Source: Bin87 sp965204905 (GTDB lineage: Bacteria; Chloroflexota; Dehalococcoidia; Lucifugimonadales; UBA3495). Taken from it: a stretch of DNA of 64,000 nt. Numbering within the stretch: position 1 is the stretch's first letter; the number at the start of each line of letters is the position of its first letter. The stretch covers positions 3,224,001 through 3,288,000 of the forward strand of contig OZ242042.1 of NCBI GenBank assembly GCA_965204905.1. Reading direction: 5' to 3'. The translations under genes were made by a program, and so were the position numbers. Shown here in pieces: positions 1 to 8,373 of the stretch. The notes beneath the pieces were generated by a model. It was not told the origin of the DNA. It saw only the letters and a list, made by a program, of their open reading frames with translations, and made no database searches.

Positions 1-2
1 CC

Positions 3-212
3 TATTCTCGCCATGCGCGCCGCAGGATGCGGTGGCGTCGGATCACCGAAGCCGAGGTTGAAGAAACGGTCGGCAATCCTGATCGGCTGGAGACGACTAA
101 CCGGGGACGGACTAACGCTTTCAAGTGGATAGCAAACCGGCACATCAGAGTGACGTTTGTAGAATCCGAGACCGCTATCGTCGTGATCAGCGTAGTTGAC
201 CGGACCGATTGA
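3..212 (+). CDS. DUF4258 family protein, 5' end outside window
   Basis: The reading frame is open from base 3 and reads YSRHARRRM before the first ATG at 27. This matches the N-terminal signature of DUF4258 (tyrosine, serine, HA, RxRM), so the true start lies upstream of the window and the ATG at 27 is internal. The middle (ITEAEVEETV) and the C-terminal strand (HIRVTFVESE, then VVISVV) also fit DUF4258, a RelE-like fold found in toxin-like positions. The following gene is DUF2283, a frequent genomic partner, and starts 17 bases after the stop. A toxin role is inferred from family and pairing only. Confidence 0.8.
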   Translation, partial: YSRHARRRMRWRRITEAEVEETVGNPDRLETTNRGRTNAFKWIANRHIRVTFVESETAIVVISVVDRTD

Positions 213-229
213 GCGAAGGAACCAGCATC

Positions 230-520
230 ATGAAGATCGAGTACAGCGCAGACGTTGACGCTCTTTACGTCTATTTCCAGGAGGTCGAGGTAGCTAAAAG
301 TGTGGAACCCGATGATGGCGTCCTGGTTGATCTCGACGACCGGGGTGAAGTGGTAGGTATCGAGTTCCTGGATGCCAGCCAACGGTTTGAGTCCGCTGAC
401 GCGGCATTGATGCTGGTGGACAGCGGACCGAATTACACCAGTGCAGACGACAAGAAAATCCGGTCCATTCTGTCCAACCACACCCACATTGCGTCACTTA
501 TTCAGGACGACGTCGATTAG
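230..520 (+). CDS. DUF2283 family protein, probable partner of the DUF4258 gene
   Basis: The protein (96 aa) begins MKIEYSADVDALYVYF, the DUF2283 signature, and contains VLVDLDDRGEVVGIEFLDAS, the second conserved strand pair. I chose the ATG at 230 over an in-frame TTG at 209 because a purine-rich GAAGGA sits about ten bases upstream of it and because DUF2283 proteins normally begin at this point. The gene follows the DUF4258 gene directly and probably shares its transcript, an arrangement typical of small toxin-antitoxin-like pairs. Its last 27 bases overlap the 3' end of the convergent thiamine-diphosphate enzyme gene. Function beyond the family is unknown. Confidence 0.8.
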   Translation: MKIEYSADVDALYVYFQEVEVAKSVEPDDGVLVDLDDRGEVVGIEFLDASQRFESADAALMLVDSGPNYTSADDKKIRSILSNHTHIASLIQDDVD

Positions 521-2200
521 CGCGATTCGGCCTTCCTGCACCGCGGCCAGGCCGTTGCGCAGCGCCTGGTGCAGTTGCGCCGGATCCTCGACCCGCTCGC
601 CGTAGCCGCCGAAGGGTTCCACCAGCTTGGCGTAGTCCGGCCCGGGGATGTGTACGCCGTGCCAGATGCCGGATTGCGCGGCGTCGCCGTCGGGATAGTA
701 GGCCAAGTGGTTCCCCCGCATGGCCTCGTAGCCGCCGTTGTTGTACAGCACTGTCAGGAACGGCAGGCCGGCCTCGCAAGCCACGCCGAAGCACTGCGTC
801 ACCGGGTTGTACAGGAAACCGCCGTCGCCCATGAGGGCTATCACCGGCTGGTCGCGTTTCGCCAGCTTCACCCCCAGGGCCAGACCCAGGCCCTGACCCA
901 AACCGCCGTTGGTCTTGTAGTAACTCTGCGGCTGGTCCCAGCGCACGTGCCGGCCTACGGATGCCCGGTGCGTGGTCACCTCCTCCGCGTACACTGCGTT
1001 GTCCGGCATCACCTCGCTGAGCGCCGCGCCCAGCCACGCCGGATCAATCGGACTGCTGCCGCTGGCCGCCGATTCTGCGGCTCGCGTCGCTTCCGCCAGC
1101 CGGTCGTGCTCATCCGACCATCGTTGCCGCCGTTCTTCGATCTTGCCGGCCTGTTTCGCCGCTTCGGGGCGCAGCGCATCGGCCAACAGTCTGAGGCAGA
1201 GGGTGAGGTCGCCCTCGACGTACCGGTCGGCGAACAGGTTCTGATAGACCATGTATTCCTTGATGGTAGTCTCGCCCATCGCCACCACAGTCGCGTTCTG
1301 CGGCCCGGCCTGCGGGGGATACCACGGCGCCCTGCTGCCGGCCAGGATCACCAGGTCGGCGTCGTTCAGGTAGCGTTCCGACTGCCCTCCCAGGTACAGC
1401 GGGTGGCTCTTGGGGAAGTTGGCGTACAGCGCCGCAGACTCCACCACCGGGATGGCGAACAGTTCGGCCAACGCCACCAGGTTGTTGAATCCCGTCACCT
1501 CACGGCCCGCCGAGTCGGTGATGATCAGGGGCGATTCGCTCCGCGCCACCAGCTCAGCCAGCGCGGCGATGTCCTCATCCGCCGGACGAGTTTTTGGCGC
1601 GCCGGGAACCGTTCGCATCTTGTTGCCTGGCGTCCAGTCGTGGATCATCGTCTCGATGGGAATGTCCATGAAGGTCGGCCCCTGGGGAACGCGCTGCGCC
1701 AGTTCGCCCGCCCGCACCAGTTGCTCGTACAGCGTATGCGGGCTGGTCGCTCGTCCGCTCCACTTGGTAAAAGCGTTGGCAAAACGGTCAGGCCCGCCCA
1801 CCACGCTCAGGTTGCGATACCATTGGGCTTGGGGATCAATCTCAGGATCTTCGCCGTAGCTGATGGCCTCTCCCGAGCAAACGAGCATCGGGACTTCGCC
1901 GACAACGGCGCCCTGGATGCCCATGCTCCCTTGCAACAGCCCCACGCCGGCGTGCAGCAGCACCGCCTGCATCTTGCCGGTTACCCGCGTGTAGCCCGAC
2001 GCCATGTTCACCGCCAGCGTCTCGTGCCAGCAGTTGATGTAACGCGGACCCGGCGTCTCGTTAATCTGCTGCCGCGCCAAGGCTTCCCATACCGGCGCCC
2101 ACTCCGAGCCGGGCGACGATACGATGTAGTCGATGCCAAGGTTGCGGAATGCTTCAAGGATGGCTTCTCCGCCGTCTTGCGTGGTGGTGGTGGTCGTCAT
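494..2200 (-). CDS. thiamine-diphosphate-dependent enzyme, acetolactate synthase-like
   Basis: 568 aa with the three-domain plan of the acetolactate synthase/benzoylformate decarboxylase superfamily. The N-terminal pyrimidine-binding domain has the activating glutamate in SPGSEWAPVW. A central domain follows (about 190-340). The C-terminal diphosphate-binding domain carries GDGGFLYN with a downstream NNGGYEA, the GDG...NN Mg/ThDP motif. The substrate cannot be read from sequence; related proteins are annotated as generic thiamine pyrophosphate-requiring enzymes rather than as biosynthetic IlvB, and no small regulatory subunit is nearby. It is the last gene of a minus-strand operon, starting 3 bases after the MFS exporter gene stops. 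Confidence 0.87.
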   Translation of the reverse strand: MTTTTTTQDGGEAILEAFRNLGIDYIVSSPGSEWAPVWEALARQQINETPGPRYINCWHETLAVNMASGYTRVTGKMQAVLLHAGVGLLQGSMGIQGAVVGEVPMLVCSGEAISYGEDPEIDPQAQWYRNLSVVGGPDRFANAFTKWSGRATSPHTLYEQLVRAGELAQRVPQGPTFMDIPIETMIHDWTPGNKMRTVPGAPKTRPADEDIAALAELVARSESPLIITDSAGREVTGFNNLVALAELFAIPVVESAALYANFPKSHPLYLGGQSERYLNDADLVILAGSRAPWYPPQAGPQNATVVAMGETTIKEYMVYQNLFADRYVEGDLTLCLRLLADALRPEAAKQAGKIEERRQRWSDEHDRLAEATRAAESAASGSSPIDPAWLGAALSEVMPDNAVYAEEVTTHRASVGRHVRWDQPQSYYKTNGGLGQGLGLALGVKLAKRDQPVIALMGDGGFLYNPVTQCFGVACEAGLPFLTVLYNNGGYEAMRGNHLAYYPDGDAAQSGIWHGVHIPGPDYAKLVEPFGGYGERVEDPAQLHQALRNGLAAVQEGRIALIDVVLNK

Positions 2201-2203
2201 GAT

Positions 2204-3718
2204 CTAATCCTCCTGTGCATGGCTGGCCGGACGCAAAACCGTTTCCGTTGGTGCCGGCGCCGGCCTGGCCTGTTCCTCCCGGTGTGTGGGCAATGCCGAC
2301 AGGATCAGCGCAACCAGCAGCGAACCCATCATGGCGAAAAACGCGAATTGCAGTCCTTGCGTGAAGGCGGCGCCGACTCCGGTTGCTCCGCCCTGGCGCA
2401 CCGCGTCCAGGCTCGGCTCATAGCCCATGGACCCCATGGTAGCCGTTACGATTGCCGTGGCAACGGCGATGCTGACCACGTTGCCGGCGTTGCGGATCAG
2501 GTTCACCAGGCCGGAGATTACGCCGTGGTTGTCTCGTTCCACCGCGCTCAGGATGGAGCTGGAGTTGGGCGAGTAGAACGTCCCCATGCCGCTGCTAGTG
2601 AGCATCAGCGCCGGGATCACGTGGAGCAGCGATGATTCAGCGGTCAGTTGCGACAAGATGGCGATACCCGTGCTCGACAGCATCAGGCCCGCCACGGTGA
2701 ATTTGCGCCATCCATAACGGTCCGACCACCGCCCGCTCAACGGCCCCAGGATCGCCATACACATCGCGCCGGGCACCACGGCCAGTCCTGCTACCGAGGG
2801 CCGGAATCCCAGCACGTTTTGCAGGTAGAACGGCGTCATGAACAGCACCGCCGAACTGCCCATGAACATCAGGTAGTTTGCGGTCACGCCCAGAAAGAAG
2901 TTTCGACGGCGGAACAGCCTCAACTCCAGCATGGGGCTGACGTAGCGCAACTCCCACCAGGCAAATCCGGCCAGCAGCACCACGAATACGCAGACGGCCG
3001 CCAGTATCGGCGGCGACGTCCAACCGGCGCGGTGCGCGTTCGAAATCCCCAGCAGCAACGCGAGCAGCGCGCTGGATGACAGGAACGCTCCCAGCCAGTC
3101 GAACCGCGTCCGTTGGGGGCTGCGCGCGCTCAGCGAATCGTTCCCGCGCGGCAGCACCGCCAGGCTCAGCGCGACGCTGACCAGCACCATGGGCGCCGTG
3201 GCGAAAAACACCGACCGCCAGCCAAAGGCGTCCACCAGGAAACCGCCCAGAGCGGGGCCGGCTACCGCTCCCGTGCCGACCATCGTCATAATCAGCCCGA
3301 TGGCCTTGCCCCGTTCCCCCGGCGGGAACGCGCCAATTATTATGGCCATTCCGGTGCCCTGGGTCATGGCGGCGCCCGTTCCCTGTAGGATGCGCGCCAT
3401 TATCAGCACCGCCAGGTCGCTGGACGTGCCGGCAGCGAGCGACCCGGTGATAATCACCGCCGATCCAATGATGTACACCCGCTTGGCCCCGATCAGATCG
3501 GCCAGGCGTCCCATGGGCAAAAGCAGCGCAATGATCGTCATCGCAAACCCGATCATCAACCACTGCACGCTGGGAATCGGCGCGTGGAAGTGGGTGGCGA
3601 TTGACGGCAAAGCCACTCCCACGCTGCCGTGGTCCACCACCGACGCGAAGGTGCCCACCGCCATGGCGGCGAAGGCATACCACTTGAATCGCGGGCTGTT
3701 TGCTAAAGACGCAATCAC
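2204..3718 (-). CDS. MFS transporter, DHA2 (EmrB/QacA) family, about 14 TM
   Basis: 504 aa, highly hydrophobic, with a domain length that suits the 14-helix DHA2 drug:H+ antiporters. The cytoplasmic loop between helices 2 and 3 reads GRLADLIGAKRVY, the MFS motif A, and VGTGAVAGPALGGFLVDAFG matches motif C of antiporters. The start is a GTG at 3718 that overlaps the stop of the upstream protease gene (GTGA), indicating translational coupling. Downstream, the thiamine-diphosphate enzyme begins 3 bases after the stop, so the two probably work on related compounds, for instance export of a product. The substrate is unknown. The C-terminus is a short polar tail. Confidence 0.88.
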   Translation of the reverse strand: MIASLANSPRFKWYAFAAMAVGTFASVVDHGSVGVALPSIATHFHAPIPSVQWLMIGFAMTIIALLLPMGRLADLIGAKRVYIIGSAVIITGSLAAGTSSDLAVLIMARILQGTGAAMTQGTGMAIIIGAFPPGERGKAIGLIMTMVGTGAVAGPALGGFLVDAFGWRSVFFATAPMVLVSVALSLAVLPRGNDSLSARSPQRTRFDWLGAFLSSSALLALLLGISNAHRAGWTSPPILAAVCVFVVLLAGFAWWELRYVSPMLELRLFRRRNFFLGVTANYLMFMGSSAVLFMTPFYLQNVLGFRPSVAGLAVVPGAMCMAILGPLSGRWSDRYGWRKFTVAGLMLSSTGIAILSQLTAESSLLHVIPALMLTSSGMGTFYSPNSSSILSAVERDNHGVISGLVNLIRNAGNVVSIAVATAIVTATMGSMGYEPSLDAVRQGGATGVGAAFTQGLQFAFFAMMGSLLVALILSALPTHREEQARPAPAPTETVLRPASHAQED

Positions 3719-4119
3719 GCCTGCACCAACTCAAGCCGGTCCTGCGGAAAATCGTACTCCATCCGCAGCCGGTTCAATATGTCCCGGCCGAGCAGCGAGT
3801 CAAGGCCGTTGACCGCTGGGTGCGGTTTAGCGACGGCCAGTTCAAGCCTGAGACCGATTTCCGTTCCACTGTCGTCAAATTCGATAACAGCGGTTTCCCG
3901 ATAGTAGGTGTGCGTTCCTCCCACACCCTCGAATGCCATCGGAAGGAGGAGATCATCAAAAGGACACCGCAAACGGACGCCGTCGCCCGGGTGCAGCACG
4001 GTGGAAACTGCCCCTGTATCAATCAGAAAGTTGACGCTCCCCACGATTCCCAATCGCGGTAGAAGCAAACGGCCTCGAACGCGGGGCCGCCCGTTGGCTT
4101 CAAAATAGCCTGCAATCAA
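3715..4119 (-). CDS. retropepsin-like (clan AA) aspartic protease
   Basis: A small single-domain protein of about 134 aa. The catalytic loop FLIDTGAVST contains the DTG triad of retropepsins, and the C-terminal LLGRDILNRLRMEYD matches the conserved flap-and-hydrophobic-Gly region of bacterial clan AA proteases. Single-domain retropepsins act as dimers (family knowledge). The start is uncertain: the frame is open back to 4239, but the domain begins near AGYFEANG and the upstream gene ends at 4124, so I placed the start at a TTG at 4119; no clear ribosome site supports it. It overlaps the exporter gene by 4 bases and follows a small helical protein, a pair often seen together and possibly toxin-antitoxin-like. 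Confidence 0.7.
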   Translation of the reverse strand: MIAGYFEANGRPRVRGRLLLPRLGIVGSVNFLIDTGAVSTVLHPGDGVRLRCPFDDLLLPMAFEGVGGTHTYYRETAVIEFDDSGTEIGLRLELAVAKPHPAVNGLDSLLGRDILNRLRMEYDFPQDRLELVQA

Positions 4120-4123
4120 AGAA

Positions 4124-4486
4124 TTACCCAGGGATCGCCCATCGTGGTTGCTTATGCATACGCTTTGCCGCAGCAAATTCAGAGCGTTCGCCGCCTTTCT
4201 CAATTTTCGCGACCAATTCCGTGATCGTGTCAGCAACAACCTGTTTGTGCGATTCCGTCAACGCCACCCACTGGTCAGGATATTGCTCCGTCAATTCGGC
4301 CCGCATTTCCTCTAGGCGCTGGCAGCGCTCACCGAAATCTCGCAAGTCAGCCCGATCTTGCGCCTTTGTTGCTTCCGACCGCTGCTCCCACTGTTCAATA
4401 GCCTGCTCAATCGCTCGTTGCTCATACTCCGGCAATTGAGTCATTGTGCTGTCGCCAACTGACTGCGCTTCTTTGGCTTGAATCAT
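4124..4486 (-). CDS. small helical hypothetical protein paired with the retropepsin gene
   Basis: 120 aa, strongly charged and predicted all-helical (EYEQRAIEQAIEQWEQRSE, later VADTITELVAKIEKGG), without recognisable enzyme motifs. The ATG at 4486 is preceded by AAGGAGG at good spacing, so this start is well supported; an in-frame ATG fourteen codons later is possible. It lies 12 bases after the phosphotriesterase-like gene and directly before the retropepsin-like gene, inside the same operon. I infer that it is the partner of the protease (substrate, chaperone or antitoxin-like), but nothing in the sequence proves this. Confidence 0.68.
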   Translation of the reverse strand: MIQAKEAQSVGDSTMTQLPEYEQRAIEQAIEQWEQRSEATKAQDRADLRDFGERCQRLEEMRAELTEQYPDQWVALTESHKQVVADTITELVAKIEKGGERSEFAAAKRMHKQPRWAIPG

Positions 4487-4498
4487 CGCTCCGCCTCC

Positions 4499-5455
4499 TT
4501 ATTCCCCTGCAAAAAACCGCCGCGGGTTTTCCACCGTGATCTGGTGAATATCCGCATCCGACGCCCCCATCTCTTTTAGACGCGGCAGCACATAGCGCGG
4601 TATGAAGTTGTACCCGTCCGGGTTGGCAAGTCGCCGCTGCTCCTGCACCTCCACCCCGTGCCGCGCCTTGGGAACCGAATAGTCGTGGGACAGGAAGATG
4701 CGGTGTATGAAGCCGGCGTCCATAAGCGCCTTGGCAACCTCAGTGCGCTGTTCCCAGTCAGGCGTCCCTGCCCGCGTGCCGCCCGGATACCGATCCAGCC
4801 CAAGCCACACACCCTTGTTCAGCAAGCCGAAGAGATAGTCCAGGTCGGTGTCGTCGTTGCTGTGGCCGATGTACACCTTGTCCAGGTCAACCCCCTCTTC
4901 CTCCAGGATCCGCACCTGCGCCTCGCCGATCCGCTCGGGCGACCACGTGTGCGTCGAGATGGGCATACCCGTCGCCTTTTGCGCTCGAGCGGCGGCGCGC
5001 GGCACCATCTCCTGCGGCGAGGTGATGCCGCCCTCGTCGCTGGCTACCTTGATGATGCCGGCCTTGATGCCCGTTCCCTCGATGCCCTCTTCGATCTCCC
5101 GCACGTACAGCTCCGCGATCACGTCCGGAGACAAATCGCCGAAAGGCCGGGGCACCGCCAGGTGATTGCCGGTGGCGACGATAATCTGCATCCCGCTGGC
5201 CTCTGCAACCTCCCGTATCAATAGCACGTCCCGCCCCAGGTCGAAGGTGCTCACGTCAACGATGGTCCGTACCCCGTCCTCGCGCACCGCCGCCATGGCC
5301 GCTACCGACTGTTCCCGTATGCCATCGCGGTCAATGATCTCCGGATAGGTGTGAAGCAAGCCGGCGGCGTTGGTGCCCACGTGCTCGTGGCTTAGAGTGA
5401 AGCCGAGGTCGTCGATATCTATCGGCCCCGTCACGCTGTTCACGGTCGCCATCAT
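4499..5455 (-). CDS. phosphotriesterase-family metal-dependent hydrolase
   Basis: 318 aa, the usual length for this amidohydrolase branch. The metal ligands of the family are visible: H23 and H25 in LSHEHVG, the lysine K136 in GIIKVASDEG (carbamylated in the family), H169 in ISTHTW, H198 in YIGHSNDD and D258 in FLSHDYS. Many members are lactonases or esterases rather than true organophosphate hydrolases, so the substrate is open. The ATG at 5455 follows a GGAGGG ribosome site; a second ATG lies one codon later. It is the first gene of an apparent five-gene operon leading through the helical protein and protease to the exporter and thiamine-diphosphate enzyme. The leader upstream (5456-5530) is AT-rich and probably holds the promoter. 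Confidence 0.88.
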   Translation of the reverse strand: MMATVNSVTGPIDIDDLGFTLSHEHVGTNAAGLLHTYPEIIDRDGIREQSVAAMAAVREDGVRTIVDVSTFDLGRDVLLIREVAEASGMQIIVATGNHLAVPRPFGDLSPDVIAELYVREIEEGIEGTGIKAGIIKVASDEGGITSPQEMVPRAAARAQKATGMPISTHTWSPERIGEAQVRILEEEGVDLDKVYIGHSNDDTDLDYLFGLLNKGVWLGLDRYPGGTRAGTPDWEQRTEVAKALMDAGFIHRIFLSHDYSVPKARHGVEVQEQRRLANPDGYNFIPRYVLPRLKEMGASDADIHQITVENPRRFFAGE

Positions 5456-5566
5456 CGTCCCTCCTGTCCTTCCGCAAGGTGACGTATTTTATTATGATTC
5501 CTTTGATTTTGATACTTTACTGTCACGCCGCCGTTCTCGGTTCTCACCATCGTGCAAACGCGAAAA

Positions 5567-5588
5567 AGCCGCGCTCAAAAGCGCGGCT
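5567..5588 (-). terminator. intrinsic terminator after the FmdB gene
   Basis: An 8-bp perfect GC-rich stem (AGCCGCGC with GCGCGGCT) with a six-base loop. On the minus strand the stem is followed by TTTTT, the classical rho-independent layout, 29 bases beyond the stop of the FmdB-like gene. Confidence 0.75.
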
Positions 5589-5616
5589 CAGCTTTGCGCG
5601 TACCGATGGTCGTGGT

Positions 5617-5967
5617 TTACGTTGGGTCGCCTCCCGCGCCGGCGGGAGCGGGTGAAGCGGCAGATTCGCTGCCCGAAGATGAGCTATCGCCGGACTTGGA
5701 ACTGTCGGACGATGATCCGCTGCCATTGGACGACGATGACGATTCGGTGGAGGATTCCTTGCTTTCGGAACTCTCGGAGGGGCGCTTGGGCCGTCCGTAG
5801 TCGGTGGTGTAAAAACCGCTTCCCTTGTAAATCACCGGAACGGCGTGGAAGACTCTCTGGCCGGCGCCGCCGCAGGACGGGCATTCGCCCTGGCCTGCTT
5901 CGCTGAATTTTTGAACCAACTCGAATTCGTTAGAGCATTCGGTACAGCGATAATCGTAACGAGGCAA
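5617..5967 (-). CDS. FmdB-family zinc ribbon protein
   Basis: 116 aa. The N-terminus MPRYDYRCTEC, followed 20 or so residues later by CPSCGG, gives the CxxC...CxxC zinc ribbon of the FmdB/CxxC_CXXC_SSSS family. A hydrophobic strand ends in GSGFYTTDY, and the C-terminal half is a low-complexity Ser-rich tail (about residues 55-105), as is usual in the family. I chose a TTG start at 5967 because family members begin exactly at M-P-x-Y-D-Y and a GGGAGGG ribosome site lies eight bases upstream. The molecular role is unknown; members are called putative regulatory proteins. The next gene upstream is rpsU, probably with a separate promoter. Confidence 0.83.
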   Translation of the reverse strand: MPRYDYRCTECSNEFELVQKFSEAGQGECPSCGGAGQRVFHAVPVIYKGSGFYTTDYGRPKRPSESSESKESSTESSSSSNGSGSSSDSSKSGDSSSSGSESAASPAPAGAGGDPT

Positions 5968-6061
5968 ACTAACCCTCCCTGGCGTGCCCGCTTCTAGGAA
6001 TAACTGTTTGCCGGGATAGCGTCCCGGCAAAGCCGATCTACCGGACGGTACGGCGCGTTGC

Positions 6062-6247
6062 TTACCGTCGCTGCCGTCGTCGCCGTCGCGCGGCACGCTG
6101 GGCGGCCAAACGCTCCTTTTGCGCCTTGGACCGGAAAAACCGGCGGTCTTTCAGTTCACGCAGGATACCGGCGTGCTGGACCGACGCGCGGAACCTGTTG
6201 ACCAGACTTTCAGGTGGTTCGCCTTCTCTCGGCGTTACGTAAGCCAT
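6062..6247 (-). CDS. rpsU: 30S ribosomal protein bS21
   Basis: 61 aa, beginning MAYVTPREGEPPESLVNRF, then the conserved FRASVQHAGILRELKDRRFF and an Arg/Lys-rich tail (RAARRRRRQRR) that contacts 16S rRNA. Length and motif order match bS21, a late-assembling 30S subunit protein near the anti-Shine-Dalgarno region. The ATG at 6247 has GGAG upstream. An AT-rich stretch at about 6270-6300 on the same strand probably carries its promoter. A solitary location away from other ribosomal genes is normal for rpsU. Confidence 0.88.
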   Translation of the reverse strand: MAYVTPREGEPPESLVNRFRASVQHAGILRELKDRRFFRSKAQKERLAAQRAARRRRRQRR

Positions 6248-6330
6248 GCGTTACTCCATGCTTTTTGGCATTTTCGGATACTTTATTATGTGCCCAAATA
6301 TACCACGCCGCTCTGGATACGGCAAATGCG

Positions 6331-6364
6331 CGCCGGAACGTTCAGTCATCGCCGGAACGTTCAG
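6331..6364. repeat. 15-bp direct repeat, two copies
   Basis: The 15-mer CGCCGGAACGTTCAG occurs at 6331-6345 and again at 6350-6364, touching the stop codon of the adjacent ABC ATPase gene. It is a local duplication without recognised function. Confidence 0.6.
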
Positions 6365-7053
6365 CCGTCTATGGACGTAATCCTGCCGTCGGCCATCTGG
6401 AGGCGGCGGTCTGCCATGTCGGCCAGCATCAGGTCGTGGGTTGCGGTGACCACCGTTACGCCGCGGCTGGCCCCGATTTCCCGCAGGATGCCCCCAATGC
6501 TCTCGGCGGTTACGCTGTCCAGTTCGCCCGTTGGCTCGTCTGCGAACACCACCGACGGACCTGCTACCAACGCCCTGGCGATGGCGACGCGCTGCTGTTC
6601 GCCGCCGGACAGTTCATAGGGACGATGGCCGGAACGTCCGAGCAGGCCGACCAGTTCCAGGGACTCATTGGCGAGGCGCCGGCGTTCGCGCCAGGAAACG
6701 CCTCCGATATGCAGCGGCAACTCCACGTTTTCAAAGGCCGACAGGAGAGGAATCAGGCCAAAGGACTGGAACACGAACCCGATGCGCTCCCGGCGCAGCC
6801 CGACCAATTCCTTTTCGGATAGGTCCGACAACTCCCTGCCTTCGAACCAGACCCTGCCGTTGCTGGGCCGGTCCAAACCGGCCAGCAGGTTCAGCAGGGT
6901 GGTTTTCCCCGAACCGGACCGACCCACCAGCGCCACGAACTCGCCGGGGGCGATGTTCACCGTGACGCCGTCCACCGCCCGGACGGCGCTCTCACCGTTG
7001 CCAAACTCCCGAACCACCGCCTCGGTAGCCAGGGCCGCCGTTCCGTTCGTCAT
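6361..7053 (-). CDS. ABC transporter ATP-binding protein, LolD/MacB type
   Basis: 230 aa, a complete nucleotide-binding domain. Walker A is GRSGSGKTTLL (about residues 43-53), the signature motif is LSGGEQQRVAIARAL, Walker B is VVFADEPTGELD with the EPTGELD form typical of the LolD/MacB/FtsE group, and the H-loop is TATHDLML. Proteins of this group serve FtsX-like permeases that act mechanically on lipoproteins, peptides or cell-wall enzymes. The gene begins 8 bases after the upstream, longer ATPase gene ends, so the two form an operon, but no permease gene is present on either side. Confidence 0.9.
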   Translation of the reverse strand: MTNGTAALATEAVVREFGNGESAVRAVDGVTVNIAPGEFVALVGRSGSGKTTLLNLLAGLDRPSNGRVWFEGRELSDLSEKELVGLRRERIGFVFQSFGLIPLLSAFENVELPLHIGGVSWRERRRLANESLELVGLLGRSGHRPYELSGGEQQRVAIARALVAGPSVVFADEPTGELDSVTAESIGGILREIGASRGVTVVTATHDLMLADMADRRLQMADGRITSIDG

Positions 7054-7061
7054 GGCCGGCC

Positions 7062-8306
7062 CTACCCTCTGCCGTCGGTCTCGCCGCCGCGCCCGGCCGT
7101 TCGTTCACGGCTGCGGTGGGGCGCGGACGCCGGCCTCAACGTGACCTCTGCGCCGTCTTCGGCCATGCCCGTCCTGGCCAGGCCATCCCAAGCTCCGTTG
7201 AGGTTCTGGAACCGTTCCATATACTCCCGGGGCAGTTGCAATCGGCCGGCGCGGTCCACCACCAGGTACTCTTCCTCGTTGCCCTGGTCACCCTGGTAGG
7301 AGGCTCGCAGGTATGATTCCGAACCGATACGGCCATCGCGGATGCGCACCACGCGATCAACCCACCGGGCGATACCGGCGTAGTGGGTGACGATGATGAC
7401 CGTTACACCGAACTGCCGGTTGATACGCTGCATCATGCGAAGCACGTCCTCGGCCATGTTGGTGTCCAGTTCCCCCGTTGGCTCGTCGGCCAGCAGCAGA
7501 GGTGGGTTGTTGGCCATGGCGACGGCGATGGCGACGCGCTGCTGTTCGCCGCCCGACAGCTCCGAAGGATACCGGGCGGCCTTGTCGGACATCTGCAACG
7601 CCTCCAGCAACTCGGAGGCCCGTTCGCGGCGCTGCCTCCGCGCAGTTCCGGCGATGGCCTGGGGCAGTTCGATGTTGTCCCGCACGTTGAGGTATGGCAC
7701 CAAGTTGCGCCCCGTGGCCTGCCATACGAACCCAACGTCCTGGCGGCGGTAGGCCACCAGTTCCCGGTCGCTGATGTCCAGGAGGTCGCGTTCGCCCACC
7801 CGTATGCGGCCGGCCGATGGACGCTCCAACCCGGCGAGGATGTTCAGCAGGGTGGTTTTGCCGGAGCCGCTGGCGCCGACAATACCCACCAACTCGCCGG
7901 CCTGGATTTCCAGGTCAACGCCGCGCAACGCCACCACTTCCAGGTCTGCCGGCTTGTAGATTTTGAAAAGGTCGTTGGCCTCCACGTAGGGAATGTCCTG
8001 GTCAGAGGGTTCGCGCAACTGGATCGGTTGGGTCGCCGGTAGCGGTTCCGGACGGGGCGGCGCGTCCACCGCTGGCTGCTCCGCCGCGCCGTTGGGTGAA
8101 TGGACTGCCGAGACCGGTTCCGCTATCGTTGCGACGGTCTCTGTACGCGCCGGCTCTTCGACCAATGGAGCGGGCGGCGCCGGATTTGCGGGTTCGTCAG
8201 CGGATTCAGGCGCTGGTTCCGTGGCCTCCAACTGCTGACGCCGCTCGGGCGGCATGAACCGGCGGGCGTAATCGTCGTTGATATTTTGTTGTGATGATTC
8301 CGGCAT
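7062..8306 (-). CDS. ABC transporter ATP-binding protein with long disordered N-terminal extension
   Basis: The core ATPase (about residues 110-330 of 414) has Walker A GASGSGKTTLLN, signature LSGGEQQRVAIAVAM, Walker B LLLADEPTGELD and an H-loop histidine in IVTHYAG, so it also belongs to the LolD/MacB group. About 100 residues of Pro/Ala/Glu-rich sequence precede it and about 80 residues follow it, both unusual for this group. A TATAAT box overlaps the first possible ATG (8348), so transcription probably starts inside that longer frame; I therefore chose the next in-frame ATG at 8306. A neighbouring second ATPase but no permease suggests a heterodimer working with membrane proteins encoded elsewhere. 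Confidence 0.83.
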   Translation of the reverse strand: MPESSQQNINDDYARRFMPPERRQQLEATEPAPESADEPANPAPPAPLVEEPARTETVATIAEPVSAVHSPNGAAEQPAVDAPPRPEPLPATQPIQLREPSDQDIPYVEANDLFKIYKPADLEVVALRGVDLEIQAGELVGIVGASGSGKTTLLNILAGLERPSAGRIRVGERDLLDISDRELVAYRRQDVGFVWQATGRNLVPYLNVRDNIELPQAIAGTARRQRRERASELLEALQMSDKAARYPSELSGGEQQRVAIAVAMANNPPLLLADEPTGELDTNMAEDVLRMMQRINRQFGVTVIIVTHYAGIARWVDRVVRIRDGRIGSESYLRASYQGDQGNEEEYLVVDRAGRLQLPREYMERFQNLNGAWDGLARTGMAEDGAEVTLRPASAPHRSRERTAGRGGETDGRG

Positions 8307-8346
8307 AGGGCGTGGACTCGACAACCTGGGTGTGTGGATGCCGGGC

Positions 8347-8352
8347 ATTATA
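8347..8352 (-). promoter_or_regulatory. probable -10 box for the ABC ATPase pair
   Basis: A perfect TATAAT on the minus strand, overlapping the first ATG of the frame. It argues for initiation at the internal ATG at 8306. Confidence 0.5.
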
Positions 8353-8373
8353 ACGCGCGTTTCGGCGCAGAGT

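Noticed and set aside
569..2635. A 688-codon open frame on the plus strand opposite the thiamine-diphosphate enzyme and part of the MFS gene
   Set aside because: His/Arg/Gln-rich translation without any family motif, an antisense shadow typical of high-GC DNA; the minus strand has full enzyme motifs.
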